Part shown: positions 14,304-22,706 of the stretch, piece after piece
Position numbering within the stretch: position 1 is the stretch's first letter
Layout: each line of letters starts with the position of its first letter
Source: JOPF133 sp052144935
GTDB taxonomy: Bacteria; Acidobacteriota; Terriglobia; Bryobacterales; Bryobacteraceae
NCBI GenBank assembly: GCA_052144935.1
Contig: JBKQPR010000346.1
Coordinates: forward strand, 1-31,501
Reading direction: 5' to 3'
Length of the DNA: 31,501 bases
Position numbers and translations under genes: made by a program
The notes under the pieces: model-generated
What the model was told of the DNA's origin: nothing
The model's input: the letters and a program-made list of their open reading frames with translations, nothing else
Database searches by the model: none

Positions 14304-15437
14304 ATGCCGTTTGTCACGGTGGATGAGGCCATCCACGAGATCCGCGCTGGCCGCATGCTGGTGGTGGTGGACGATGAGGACCGCGAAAATGAAGGCGACC
14401 TGACCATCGCCGCCGAAAAGGTGACCGCCGAGATCGTCAACTTCATGGCCACTCACGGCCGCGGCCTGATCTGCCTCACCCTCACTCCCGAGCGCTGCGA
14501 CGCGCTCCGGCTGCCGCTGATGAGTCCGCAGAACACCTCCAACTTCGGCACCGCGTTTTGCGAATCCATCGACGCCCGCCACGGCGTCTCGACCGGTATC
14601 TCCGCCGCCGACCGCACCCGCACCATCCTGCAGGCCATCGACCCCGAGTGCCGCCCCGGCGACCTGGCGCGCCCCGGCCACGTCTTTCCGCTGCGCGCCC
14701 GCGAGGGCGGCGTGTTGGTGCGCGCCGGCCAGACCGAAGCGTCCGTCGACCTGGCGCGCATGGCCGGTCTCGCCCCCGCCGGCGTGATCTGCGAAATCAT
14801 GAACGACGATGGCACCATGGCCCGCGTGCCCGAGTTGCGCGAATTCTGCCTCCGCCACGGCCTGAAGATGATTTCCGTGGCGGACGTGATCCGCTACCGC
14901 CTGAAGCACGAAAAGCTCGTGCGGCGCGCGGCCGAAGGCTGCATCCGGACGGAATTCGGCGAGTTTCGAACCATCGCCTACACCAGCGACCTTAACCCCG
15001 AGTACCATCTGGCGCTGGTGCGCGGCGAGGTGGCCGGCATGGAACGGGTGCTGGTCCGCATGCACTCCCGCTGCCTGTACGGGGACGTCTTCGAAGCGGC
15101 CGATTGCGATTGCGGCAAGCTGGTGCGCAATTCCCTGCGCGCCATCGCCGAAGAGGGCGCCGGTGTGCTGGTCTACTTGCACGAGAACGGCCCCGGCTTC
15201 CGCATCGTGCAGGATGCCGGCGCCCCGCCCCGTCTGGCGTCCCACGGCCGCGAGTTCATGCACTACACGGGCGCCGACGGCCAGCGCCAGTTGCAGCACG
15301 AGCACGGCATCGGCGCGCAGATTCTCTCCGATTTGGGCTTGCACACCATCCGCTTGCTCACCAACCACCCACGCAAGATCGTGGCCCTGGAAGGCTTCGG
15401 GATCGAAATCGTGGACCAGGTCCCGGTGGAGCATTGA
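14304..15437 (+). CDS. ribBA: RibBA: 3,4-dihydroxy-2-butanone 4-phosphate synthase fused to a diverged GTP cyclohydrolase II domain
   Basis: Residues 1-200 are a normal RibB: DDEDRENEGDL (23-33, metal and substrate acidic loop), THGRGLIC (50-57), RPGHVFPL (123-130) and EIMNDDGTMAR (164-174). They convert ribulose 5-phosphate to the four-carbon unit of riboflavin. Residues 205-377 align with RibA: the zinc cysteines are kept (Cys257, Cys268, Cys270 in SRCLYGDVFEAADCDCG), as are GIGAQILSDLGL and LLTNHPRKIVALEGFGIE. The catalytic stretch that in active enzymes reads near QEGRGIGL is replaced by HENGPGFRIV, and the following segment is unlike the family. The cyclohydrolase activity is therefore doubtful, or the active site is remodelled. 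Length (377) is slightly under typical RibBA (about 400). Confidence 0.9.
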   Translation: MPFVTVDEAIHEIRAGRMLVVVDDEDRENEGDLTIAAEKVTAEIVNFMATHGRGLICLTLTPERCDALRLPLMSPQNTSNFGTAFCESIDARHGVSTGISAADRTRTILQAIDPECRPGDLARPGHVFPLRAREGGVLVRAGQTEASVDLARMAGLAPAGVICEIMNDDGTMARVPELREFCLRHGLKMISVADVIRYRLKHEKLVRRAAEGCIRTEFGEFRTIAYTSDLNPEYHLALVRGEVAGMERVLVRMHSRCLYGDVFEAADCDCGKLVRNSLRAIAEEGAGVLVYLHENGPGFRIVQDAGAPPRLASHGREFMHYTGADGQRQLQHEHGIGAQILSDLGLHTIRLLTNHPRKIVALEGFGIEIVDQVPVEH

Positions 15438-15469
15438 GCAAGGAGCCAGAAGCAAGGAGCCAGAAGCAA
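15438..15469 (+). repeat. Short tandem repeat after ribBA
   Basis: The 14-base unit GCAAGGAGCCAGAA occurs twice in perfect tandem, followed by a partial third unit (GCAA). It begins at the base after the ribBA stop codon. Confidence 0.85.
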
Positions 15470-15532
15470 ACCCGCGCCAGTGCGGAAAGGGTGCGCAACG
15501 ATTTCCGGCTCCGTGTTCCGAACTGGCCCATA

Positions 15533-15553
15533 GGGGTTCCCTCCGGGCGCCCC
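15533..15553. repeat. Diverged copy of the palindromic repeat core
   Basis: GGGGTTCCCTCCGGGCGCCC matches the dispersed core GGGGTGCCCTCNGGGC with two or three changes and is followed by CGC as in other copies. It lies between ribBA and the secreted-protein gene. Confidence 0.45.
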
Positions 15554-15625
15554 GCAAACAAGCGGCGCTTCGCCCCCTCCTCCCCTCCGCGTTAATAATA
15601 GAGAGGACGCCTCGTCCTGAATGAT

Positions 15626-16585
15626 ATGAACGCACTTAATCTTGCCGCCGTCTCCGTGGCCACCGCGTTTGCCGTGGTCCTGCCTGCCCAAGCCGCAGAC
15701 TCTCATCTCCTGAACCTGGTCATGCCCGACGCCGTCGTGGTGTCCGGGGCCAATGTGGCGCAGGCCGAGACCTCGCCTTTCGGCCAGTATGTCCTGGCCC
15801 AGATCCAGTCGCAGGACGCCGGCCTGCAGAAGCTCATCGCGGCCACCGGGTTCGATCCCACCCAGGATGTCAGTGAAACCCTGGCGGCCTCCAACGGCAC
15901 GCCGCAGACCGGGCTGTTGCTGGCGCGCGGTACGTTCGACGCCGCCAAATTCGCCGCTGCCGCCTCTACCGCCACTAAGGACCACGCCGTGCTCGAAACC
16001 TACGGCGGAGTCACCATCATCGAAGATCCCAAGCAGACCTTCGGATTCGCCTTCCCCAGCTCCAGCATTGCGGTGGCGGGCGACCTGGCGGACGTGAAGG
16101 CGGCGCTCGACCGCGTTTCGGCGCCCTCCAACCTGCCTCCGGAACTGCTCGTCCAGATCGGCCAATTGAGCGGAGCCCAGGATGCCTGGGCGATCACCAC
16201 CGTACCGCTCTCGAGCTTTCAGAAGGGCGGCTCGAAGAGCGCGGCTTCCAGCATTCCCGGGCTGAACGGCCAGGGCATTTTCCAGGCGATTCTATCGGCG
16301 GCCGGCGGAGTCAAGTTCGGTGCCAACGACGTGATTACCGGGCAGGCCCAGGCCGACAGTGCGCCGGACGCCCAGTCCATGGCCGATGCGTTGAAGTTGC
16401 TGGCGTCGCTGGCCCAGTTGCAGGCCTCCAAGGACCCGGCCGCCGCCGCGCTCGCGCAGTCCCTCCAGATCACCGCCAGCGGCGCGACCCTCACCGTCAC
16501 GGTCAGCATTCCCGAATCCACGCTGGAGCAACTGCTGGTCCACCCCAACGGCACCACCGCGCGCAAGCCCGTGCATCGGATGTAG
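15626..16585 (+). CDS. Secreted protein of unknown function
   Basis: The 319-residue product begins with a signal peptide (MNALNLAAVSVATAFAVVLPAQAADS; cleavage likely after QAA). The mature part is Ala-, Gln- and Leu-rich. It starts HLLNLVMPDAVVVSGANVAQAETSPFGQYVLAQIQ and contains a segment with a Walker-unrelated pattern IAVAGDLADVKAALDR, then a Ser/Ala/Gln-rich C-terminal half. I do not recognise a catalytic motif; it looks like the all-purpose exported proteins of acidobacteria with repeated alpha/beta units. It has its own upstream region with TAATAATAG around 15593-15601, and a terminator-like hairpin 55 bases after its stop. Good coding character; function unknown. Confidence 0.72.
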   Translation: MNALNLAAVSVATAFAVVLPAQAADSHLLNLVMPDAVVVSGANVAQAETSPFGQYVLAQIQSQDAGLQKLIAATGFDPTQDVSETLAASNGTPQTGLLLARGTFDAAKFAAAASTATKDHAVLETYGGVTIIEDPKQTFGFAFPSSSIAVAGDLADVKAALDRVSAPSNLPPELLVQIGQLSGAQDAWAITTVPLSSFQKGGSKSAASSIPGLNGQGIFQAILSAAGGVKFGANDVITGQAQADSAPDAQSMADALKLLASLAQLQASKDPAAAALAQSLQITASGATLTVTVSIPESTLEQLLVHPNGTTARKPVHRM

Positions 16586-16640
16586 CTGGCTGCTCTCAAA
16601 GGCCGGCTGGATGCCTTCACCGCGTAGGCGCGGAGAAAGC

Positions 16641-16700
16641 GGAGAAAGCGCGGAGCAAGGCAAGAAGAGAACTGTGCCCTCCGCGCTTCCTCCGTTTTTT
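16641..16700 (+). terminator. Rho-independent terminator-like hairpin
   Basis: Arms GGAGAAAGCGCGGAG (16641-16655) and CTCCGCGCTTCCTCC (16679-16693) pair with one or two mismatches around a 23-base loop, and GTTTTTT follows. It suits termination of the secreted-protein transcript, although the loop is long. The left arm is preceded by a second GGAGAAAGC unit. Confidence 0.6.
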
Positions 16701-16708
16701 CCACGGAC

Positions 16709-17181
16709 ATGGACGACGACACCATCGCCGAGATCGTCCGGCGCGGAATCGTCTACGTCCCCACCATCGAGCACAACCGCTACTACGCGGACAACTTCCA
16801 ACTGCTCCGCTACCCGCCCGAAGCCGTCGAGCGTCTGAACGCCTTCATCTGGCGCAACCTGGAAACCGCACGCAAAGCCTTCGCCGCCGGCGTCACCTTC
16901 GTCATGGCTCCGACGCCGTTTACGCCATGTTCGGAGAGAACGCGCGCGAGCCAAGCTGGTTCGTGAAAGCCGGCATGACCCCCCGGGCAAGCTCTCCACG
17001 CCGCCACCGCCAACGGCGCCGCCCTGCTCGGAATGGAAAGAGTCTCGGCGCCCTCCACGCGGGTTATCTGGCAGACATCGTCGCCGTCTAAGGCGACCTA
17101 TTAGCGGACATCCAGGTCGCCATCCTGAATGTCCGGTGGGTGACGAAGGCAGGCCAGGTCGTGGTCGACAAGACCAAGTAG
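16709..17181 (+). pseudogene. Decayed 3' fragment of an amidohydrolase
   Basis: The frame from 16709 reads DDDTIAEIVRRGIVYVPTIEHNRYYADN...NLETARKAFAAGVTFVM, the middle of an imidazolonepropionase-like amidohydrolase. Where the family has GSDA, a base is missing; the next frame continues SDAVYAMFGENAREPSWFVKAGMTP. A second shift leads to QALHAATANGAALLGME, and a third to GALHAGYLADIVAV, then an in-frame TAA, and GDLLADIQVAILNVRWVTKAGQVVVDK up to the TAG at 17179-17181. The N-terminal half, with the first metal ligands, is absent; the remnant begins directly after the terminator-like hairpin. At least three shifts plus one stop show it is not functional. Confidence 0.85.
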
Positions 17182-17196
17182 TGTCAGAATATGTGA

Positions 17197-17916
17197 GTGC
17201 GCATCGCCATCGTGTCCGACATCCACGGCAACCGCACCGCGTTTGAAGCGGTCCTGGCGGATCTCGGGCAAACCTCTCCCGACTTGATCCTCCACGGCGG
17301 CGACCTGGTGCACGGTGGATCAAGCTCCCCGGAGATTGTCGACCGGATTCGCGATCTCGGCTGGCCCGGCGTGCTTGGCAATACCGATGAAATGCTCTTC
17401 AAGCCCGAGTCGCTGAAGGCGTTCGCCAGTCAATCGTCCAAGCTCGCACCCCTCTGGGCCGCGATCGAGGAGATGGCTGCCTGGGACCGTGAAGCCTTGG
17501 GAGAGGAGAGGCTTGCCTGGCTGCGAGGCCTGCCGATCGTGCAAATTCATGGTCCCATGGCGCTGGTGCACGCCAGTCCCGCGAGCACCTGGCGGGCGCC
17601 CGCGCCGGAAGCCGGCGATGTCCAACTGGAGTCGGTTTACTCGCCTCTCGGCCGGCCGGTTGCCATTTACGCCCACATCCATCGCTCCTTCATTCGGAGC
17701 GTTTCAGGAAGGGTCGTCGCCAACACCGGCAGCGTCAGCCTTTCGTACGACGGCGATCGCCGCGCCGCATACCTCCTGCTCGATGAGGCCCAGCCGGCCA
17801 TCCGGCGCGTGGAGTATGACGTGGAGAAGGAGATTAAGGCTCTTTCCGCTTCGGGGATCCCCCACGCCGATTGGATTGCCAAGATCCTGCATACCGGCCT
17901 TCCCCAGATGCCGTAG
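17197..17916 (+). CDS. Calcineurin-like metallophosphoesterase (YfcE/MJ0936-like)
   Basis: The 239-residue protein begins at a GTG with MRIAIVSDIHGN (Asp8, His10). It goes on with LILHGGDLVHGG (Asp36) and VLGNTDE (Asn62), the first three metal-binding blocks of the small calcineurin-like phosphoesterases; the later His blocks are IHGPMALVHASP and YAHIHRSFIR. The N-T-D form of the third block is usual in the YfcE/MJ0936 subgroup, which cleaves phosphodiesters with Mn or similar metals. It is soluble. Start choice rests on the family N-terminus, as the nearby ATG at 17191 is out of frame. It lies 15 bases after the amidohydrolase remnant; a link is not evident. Confidence 0.83.
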   Translation: MRIAIVSDIHGNRTAFEAVLADLGQTSPDLILHGGDLVHGGSSSPEIVDRIRDLGWPGVLGNTDEMLFKPESLKAFASQSSKLAPLWAAIEEMAAWDREALGEERLAWLRGLPIVQIHGPMALVHASPASTWRAPAPEAGDVQLESVYSPLGRPVAIYAHIHRSFIRSVSGRVVANTGSVSLSYDGDRRAAYLLLDEAQPAIRRVEYDVEKEIKALSASGIPHADWIAKILHTGLPQMP

Positions 17917-18022
17917 GCAGCCCGCTCCGGTCCGTTTCGCGCCCGCCCGGCGTTCCCGCCAGATCACTGGTGCCCTACCCGCCGCCCCTCCTTTGTTCCA
18001 TCCGATGCCCCCATCTGGCGAC

Positions 18023-18051
18023 TTGCTTAGTTCCAGAAATAATAGGACAAT
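18023..18051 (+). promoter_or_regulatory. Promoter candidate of the phosphatase gene
   Basis: TTGCTT (18023-18028) and GACAAT (18046-18051) have a 17-base spacer. The motif TAGGACAAT plus six bases leads to the ATC at 18058. The same TAGGACAAT plus six bases leads to the ATG of the MFS gene at 26733 on the other strand. Confidence 0.45.
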
Positions 18052-18057
18052 TGTGCT

Positions 18058-19962
18058 ATCGAATACAAAACGGCATTCTCCAGGCGGACTTTTCTTCAGG
18101 TCGCCTCCACGGCCCTTTGTCTCCCCGGTTCCGCGCGCGCGGCAACCCTCGTACGGCAACCCTATCTGCAGAACATGCAGGCGAACCGGGCATCCGTGCT
18201 CTGGACCACTCAGGAAGCTGGTACCGGAACCGTTACGGTGACCGCCCCTAATGGCAGTTCGTTCACCGTGCCGGCCGCCATGGAGGCCTTTCAGCCCTCC
18301 ATTACCCAGCTTCCGTTCGCGTTTTACCAGTACCAGGCGGACATTACGGGCTTGCTGAAGGAAACGGAGTACAGCTACAGCGTAGCCGTTGACGGCCAGA
18401 GCTTGGTTTCGGATGCCTGCCAGTTCCGGTTTCGCACCGCTCCCGGAGACCGATTTTCGTTTTTGGCCTTCGGTGACAGCGGAGCGGACTCGCCCGAGCA
18501 ACAGACCCTGGCCCAAATGATGGCCGCCGAGCCGGCCGTCTCGATGGTAGTCCATGTCGGAGACCTGGCGTACCCGGATGGCACGTTCGAGCAGTTCGAG
18601 GACGCCTATTTCGGAGTCAACGCCCCTCTGATGAGGCGGGTGCCGTTCTTTCCCACTCCCGGCAATCACGAGTACATGACCGGCTCCGCGGCGCCCTACC
18701 TGACGGGCGTGGTCACGCCGGAGTGCGGCGTGCCTGCGGTGGATCTGGGCCGGTATTACTCCTTCGACTGGGGCAACGCGCATTTTGTCTCGGTGGATTC
18801 GAACCTGCTCGCGACCTCCAGCGCCGCGAATATGCTCGCCTGGTTGGACGCCGATCTCGCGGCTACGGACCGCCATTGGCGCATCGTTTTCCTGCACCAT
18901 ACCCCCTACCCAACCGGCTTCCACCTGGGCGACCCGGTTTGCGCGGCGGTCGAACGGCTCGTCAACCCCATTGTGGAACGCCACGGCGTGCAACTTCTGC
19001 TCGCGGGGCACGAACACGGCTACGAACGCACGTACCCTTTGGCCGGCGGCCAGCTTACGGGATCTTCCTCCCCGTCCACAACCTACGTGGTGACGGGCGG
19101 CGGCGGGGGCGCTCTGGAATGTGTCGGATCTTCCCCGCAAACTGCTGTTTCGGTGCAGGCTTTCCACTACCTGCGCGTGGATGTGGACGGTCAGGAGCTT
19201 ACCTTAAGCGCCATTGGCCTCGACGGCGGCCGGATCGATCAGGTGACGCTTGGCGCCGCGAGCGATATGGCCATCGGCAGAGTGCGGATCAAGGGCGATT
19301 CCACGCCGGCGATCGCCCCCGGTTCGCTGGTCGCCATCTCGGGAAGGAATCTGGCCCCGGCCAATGCGATAAGCCCAGCCTATCCGCTTCGCACCACGCT
19401 GAGCGGCGTTTCGCTGAAGGCCGCCGGCCAATCCGTGCCACTGCTCTCGGTGTCCCCCAACCAGATTCAGGCCCAGATACCCTACCGGCTCTCCGGCCCG
19501 GTCACACTGGAGCTTTCCACGCCCCATGGGTTCGCCTCCACCGCCATCACGGTATCGGCGGCAGCGCCCTCCCTGTTGGAGATTGTGTCGCAGAATAGCC
19601 CTTTTTCCATTATGAATCCGGCCAGACCGGGAGGCAGCGTTTCGCTTTACCTGACCGGGCTGGGCGAGGTCCAAGGGAGCATCGAAGCGGGCCAGGCGGC
19701 ACCCTTCGCTTCTCTTCCGGTGGTCGCGCCTGTGGAGGTTTGGATCGGCCACACGTACCTGGAGCCGCTTTTTGCCGGCTTGGCGCCGGGTCACGCCGGC
19801 GTATACCGGGTAGATATCGCGCTTCCCCGGGATCTGCCGGACGGGATCTACGCCATTCGTGTGGTAGCAGGAGGCGTCGGCAGCCGCCCCGCCAACCTGG
19901 ATGTGGTTTCGCGCGGACATGCCTACCGCCACGACCGCGCGGTGTCCAAGGTCCAAAGCTGA
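18058..19962 (+). CDS. Tat-exported purple acid phosphatase-like protein with Solibacter-type C-terminal domain; start codon unclear
   Basis: The frame is open from 18046. It encodes a Tat signal, SRRTFLQVASTALCLPGSA (Arg9-Arg10 when counted from 18058), then an Fn3-like N-terminal domain starting LVRQPYLQNMQANRASVLWT as in purple acid phosphatases. The phosphoesterase core follows: FGDSG (Asp140), HVGDLAYPDG (Asp169, Tyr172), TPGNHEYM (Asn203, His204), LHHTPYP and AGHEHGYERTYP. The last about 210 residues (from about 412) start APGSLVAISGRNLAP, contain SPNQIQAQIPY, and match the Solibacter C-terminal domain style (TIGR03437-like). No ATG, GTG or TTG exists upstream of the Tat signal in this frame; the first internal ATG (18175) would delete it. 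Either ATC at 18058 starts translation or a mutation or frameshift has occurred. Confidence 0.82.
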   Translation: MEYKTAFSRRTFLQVASTALCLPGSARAATLVRQPYLQNMQANRASVLWTTQEAGTGTVTVTAPNGSSFTVPAAMEAFQPSITQLPFAFYQYQADITGLLKETEYSYSVAVDGQSLVSDACQFRFRTAPGDRFSFLAFGDSGADSPEQQTLAQMMAAEPAVSMVVHVGDLAYPDGTFEQFEDAYFGVNAPLMRRVPFFPTPGNHEYMTGSAAPYLTGVVTPECGVPAVDLGRYYSFDWGNAHFVSVDSNLLATSSAANMLAWLDADLAATDRHWRIVFLHHTPYPTGFHLGDPVCAAVERLVNPIVERHGVQLLLAGHEHGYERTYPLAGGQLTGSSSPSTTYVVTGGGGGALECVGSSPQTAVSVQAFHYLRVDVDGQELTLSAIGLDGGRIDQVTLGAASDMAIGRVRIKGDSTPAIAPGSLVAISGRNLAPANAISPAYPLRTTLSGVSLKAAGQSVPLLSVSPNQIQAQIPYRLSGPVTLELSTPHGFASTAITVSAAAPSLLEIVSQNSPFSIMNPARPGGSVSLYLTGLGEVQGSIEAGQAAPFASLPVVAPVEVWIGHTYLEPLFAGLAPGHAGVYRVDIALPRDLPDGIYAIRVVAGGVGSRPANLDVVSRGHAYRHDRAVSKVQS

Positions 19963-20015
19963 TCCTCCCGATGGCGCGTGGCAGAGGTCCGATCCTGCCG
20001 CTTTCGCCAACACTT

Positions 20016-21998
20016 CTATTGCCCGGCGAGCGCAAGCGACGTGGACGTGGCGGACGAGCCGGCCGTAACAGTCAGGTTGGCCAAGCCGCCTTGCGGCAGC
20101 GTGGCAGGCAGCACTACCGTCACCTGGTAGAGCCCCACAAATCCGGGGGACAGTCCCGAGGAAATGACGTAGGCCGGCATGCCTCCCAGAGTCACCTGGG
20201 GGGTAACGGCCGTGAGGACCAGGGGACTTGCCGGAGCCGCCGTTCCGAAGCTCAAGCCGGTGTTCACATCGCCCAGACCGGCCATGTAAGCGACCAGGAT
20301 TTCGCCCGCCACGGCCGGCTCGGCATTGCTGACGGGGTTGCCATCGGATTGGTGGACAATGGACAGGATTGTGGGCATGGTGGCCTGTATGCAGATCGCT
20401 AACGTGTTGCTCATCTCGCCACCTACTGAGACTACGACGCTGGCGCCGCCCGCCGGAAGGTCCCATGGGATTTGCAGTTCGATCTGCCCATCCGCCGTAG
20501 TCACCAGCGGCGCGCGTACGCCCTCCACCGCGACGTAAGCATTCGCCAGGGAGCGAGGCAGCGAATCGCCGGAAGCCTGCGCTGCCGGTCCCAGATTTGC
20601 GCCCGTGACATTCAGCAAAGCGCCCGGGACGGCCTGGCCCAGCGGCGTGGCGATCACTGTTATGGCGCTCTGAGGGATCGACGGCGCGGCCATCGCCGCC
20701 GTCGAGATCTGCGGATCGGTGGTGACTGGCTGGAACCCGTCCGCCTGTACTTCGGGTGTCACGTTGCCGGATCGGGTGGCCATGAATTCATGCAAATACT
20801 GCACGCCATTCTGGAAATCCGCGGTTCCGCACGGATATAATACACCGTAATTCATGCACTGCTTGTTGGGATCGTTGGACGCCGCGGTATCGATCACGCC
20901 ATATTCGAAGGTAATCTGGTTGTCCGCCCAACCGCCGGCGCCGCCCAGCAGATTGGCAGCCTTGGAGACCTGGCCGAGATAGAAGTTCAGGTATTCCGGA
21001 ATTCCCACCAGGCGTTGCGCCAAGACATTAATGTTTATGGGAAGCGTGACGCCGTACATGAAGTCCCTGGTCCAATCGGAAAATGTCGTACCTTTATCCC
21101 AGGGAATCACTTGGTAGAACGTGGTTCCCTGGAATTGATAGAGATCGAAGTTGTTCATCCCGACGACGCCACCCACCATGCCATCCGCCGCGGTCAATAC
21201 CTGCTCGGTCGCCACGTAAGTCAGGAAAGACTTCGGGTCGATGTATTGCGATAGAGCGGCGATGAAATCCGCGTCCGAGAACGTCGAACTCGATGGCTTG
21301 TTGATCACCTGCACGAGATTGCACAAGGTCTGCAGATCGGGCGCCGTCTGGTCGGTTTTCAACTCGACGTACGGTGCGTACAACGATGGATCCGTCCCGA
21401 GATTCTGGAACTCATAAAAGACCGGGGCGTTCGCCGGGCCGGTCACCTGGAATTCCCATTCGTAAAGGTATCCTCCGCTTTCTCCGAAGTTGCGCTGCAA
21501 AAACGCAGTGTCTTCGTGCTCCACAATCGTGTAAAAGCCAAATAACTGGCCGTTGACATAAAGCTGCGCGGGCGCCTCGCGCGGCGCCGGAAACCCCATC
21601 ATGCGGAAGAGCTTCATGGACAGCCACTCGTGCAGATTGGAGGGATCCTCGTTGTTCGCCTTCAGGACGATGAAGGGCAGGCCGAGAAATGCCTGCTTCT
21701 TGGAGTAGTAGGCGAAATTGATGTCCACGTTGGGTTTTATCGGACTTCGGCTTGCATGGCCGTGTTGGCGGATACCCACCTCCTCGAGGATGCCGTTCCA
21801 GGTAAACGTGGCGCCATAGTAAGTGTCGGATTCGTAGTTCTGAAGCAGAGTGGCCCAATCGCTCGCGCCCACCGTGAGGTTGACCTGCTGGACTACGGTG
21901 TCGTCGAAAAACGGAATCGCTTCAGTTTGGGCCCGAGCCGCAGGGACTACGGCCAGAAGGCCTGCCAGTTGGAAGAATGTACGGATTCTGACGGACAT
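20016..21998 (-). CDS. Secreted CotH kinase-like protein with Solibacter-type C-terminal domain
   Basis: The 660-residue product begins with a signal peptide (IRTFFQLAGLLAVVPAARAQ). The central part matches CotH-type proteins: IPFFDDTVVQQVNLTVGASDW, VGIRQHGHASRSPIKPNVDINF, LPFIVLKANNEDPSNLHEWLS, APAQLYVNGQLFGFYTIVEH, and VIPWDKGTTFSDW, the protein-kinase-like core known from spore coat CotH. Residues from about 430 to the end (AVPGALLNVTGANLGPAAQ ... LQIPWDLPAGGASVVVSVGG ... GLYQVTVVLPATLPQG) form a TIGR03437-like domain, as in the convergent phosphatase 53 bases away. CotH proteins phosphorylate secreted proteins in spore formers; here the role is unknown. No clear Shine-Dalgarno precedes the ATG at 21998. 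Intact frame. Confidence 0.85.
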   Translation of the reverse strand: MSVRIRTFFQLAGLLAVVPAARAQTEAIPFFDDTVVQQVNLTVGASDWATLLQNYESDTYYGATFTWNGILEEVGIRQHGHASRSPIKPNVDINFAYYSKKQAFLGLPFIVLKANNEDPSNLHEWLSMKLFRMMGFPAPREAPAQLYVNGQLFGFYTIVEHEDTAFLQRNFGESGGYLYEWEFQVTGPANAPVFYEFQNLGTDPSLYAPYVELKTDQTAPDLQTLCNLVQVINKPSSSTFSDADFIAALSQYIDPKSFLTYVATEQVLTAADGMVGGVVGMNNFDLYQFQGTTFYQVIPWDKGTTFSDWTRDFMYGVTLPININVLAQRLVGIPEYLNFYLGQVSKAANLLGGAGGWADNQITFEYGVIDTAASNDPNKQCMNYGVLYPCGTADFQNGVQYLHEFMATRSGNVTPEVQADGFQPVTTDPQISTAAMAAPSIPQSAITVIATPLGQAVPGALLNVTGANLGPAAQASGDSLPRSLANAYVAVEGVRAPLVTTADGQIELQIPWDLPAGGASVVVSVGGEMSNTLAICIQATMPTILSIVHQSDGNPVSNAEPAVAGEILVAYMAGLGDVNTGLSFGTAAPASPLVLTAVTPQVTLGGMPAYVISSGLSPGFVGLYQVTVVLPATLPQGGLANLTVTAGSSATSTSLALAGQ

Positions 21999-22187
21999 AA
22001 TAGCGTCTACTCAACAGCTGATCGCAGCCCCCAGGGGCCACAGATACGCTACACCCAAAGACGCGCCAAGACACCGCTTATTGGCGTGCGCGGCTCCCCT
22101 CAGAGCCACGACCGTCAGGGAGTGGTCCGCGCGGAACACGAGGCTCCATTTGTGAATCCATGCACTTAGTCGGCATCGCGAAATTTC

Positions 22188-22205
22188 GGCCGCCCTACGG
22201 CGGCC
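22188..22205 (-). terminator. Strong hairpin after the Spy-like gene
   Basis: A perfect 7-base stem GGCCGCC/GGCGGCC with a 4-base loop lies 9 bases beyond the stop of the minus-strand gene. On that strand it is followed by GAAATTTCG rather than a pure T-run, so termination is plausible but unproven. Confidence 0.4.
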
Positions 22206-22214
22206 GGCCGCGCC

Positions 22215-22706
22215 TCAGCCCATGAATACGGAGAGCTTGGTTTGCTGATCCGGCGTGAGAAGCTGGAAGATCTCCGCATTGGCAAGAGCGCCGTTCGAGA
22301 CATACTGGGCCATCATGGCGCCGAGGGCCGTGGAGGCCTGGGAGATGGCGCCAGTGTCGTTATTCAGCACGGCGCCGCTAAGGGCTTTACGAGCGGCCTT
22401 CAGACTGGCGTGAAGCGAGGCGCGCGTACTGGCGGCGTTTGCGAGGATCGCCGCGGCCTCCTGCTGCTGCACGGGGGTGAGCGCCAACAGAGCGGTAAGA
22501 CTGCCGACATACTTGGCTTGCTTGGCCGCGTTCTTCGGGACCTGGTAAGCGGACTTCGAGCCACTAAACTTGGTCAGCGCCTTCTTTGACACGTGCGTTA
22601 GAACTCCATTGCCTGGCGCATCTGCTTCCTCCGTTTGACCCCATGCCCGGCTGGCGGCGAATGCGGCAACCCCGGGAAGTGCTATCAGTAATCTTCGATT
22701 CATCAT
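22215..22706 (-). CDS. Exported Spy/CpxP-like (LTXXQ) periplasmic protein
   Basis: The 163-residue product starts MMNRRLLIALPGVAAFAASRAWGQ, a signal peptide with cleavage after GQ or nearby. The mature part is all-helical and carries LTPVQQQEAAAILANAASTRASL and, near the end, LTPDQQTKLS, two LTxxQ motifs as in CpxP/Spy-like envelope chaperones. Family members bind unfolded or metal-stressed proteins in the periplasm. AAGGAG lies 7 bases before the ATG at 22706, one of the best Shine-Dalgarno sites in the window. The gene stands alone. The role is inferred from the motif pair only. Confidence 0.75.
   Translation of the reverse strand: MMNRRLLIALPGVAAFAASRAWGQTEEADAPGNGVLTHVSKKALTKFSGSKSAYQVPKNAAKQAKYVGSLTALLALTPVQQQEAAAILANAASTRASLHASLKAARKALSGAVLNNDTGAISQASTALGAMMAQYVSNGALANAEIFQLLTPDQQTKLSVFMG

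Noticed and set aside
18175..19962. ATG at 18175 as the true start of the phosphatase
   Set aside because: It would remove the Tat signal and the first strand of the N-terminal domain, both clearly encoded upstream in the same frame.
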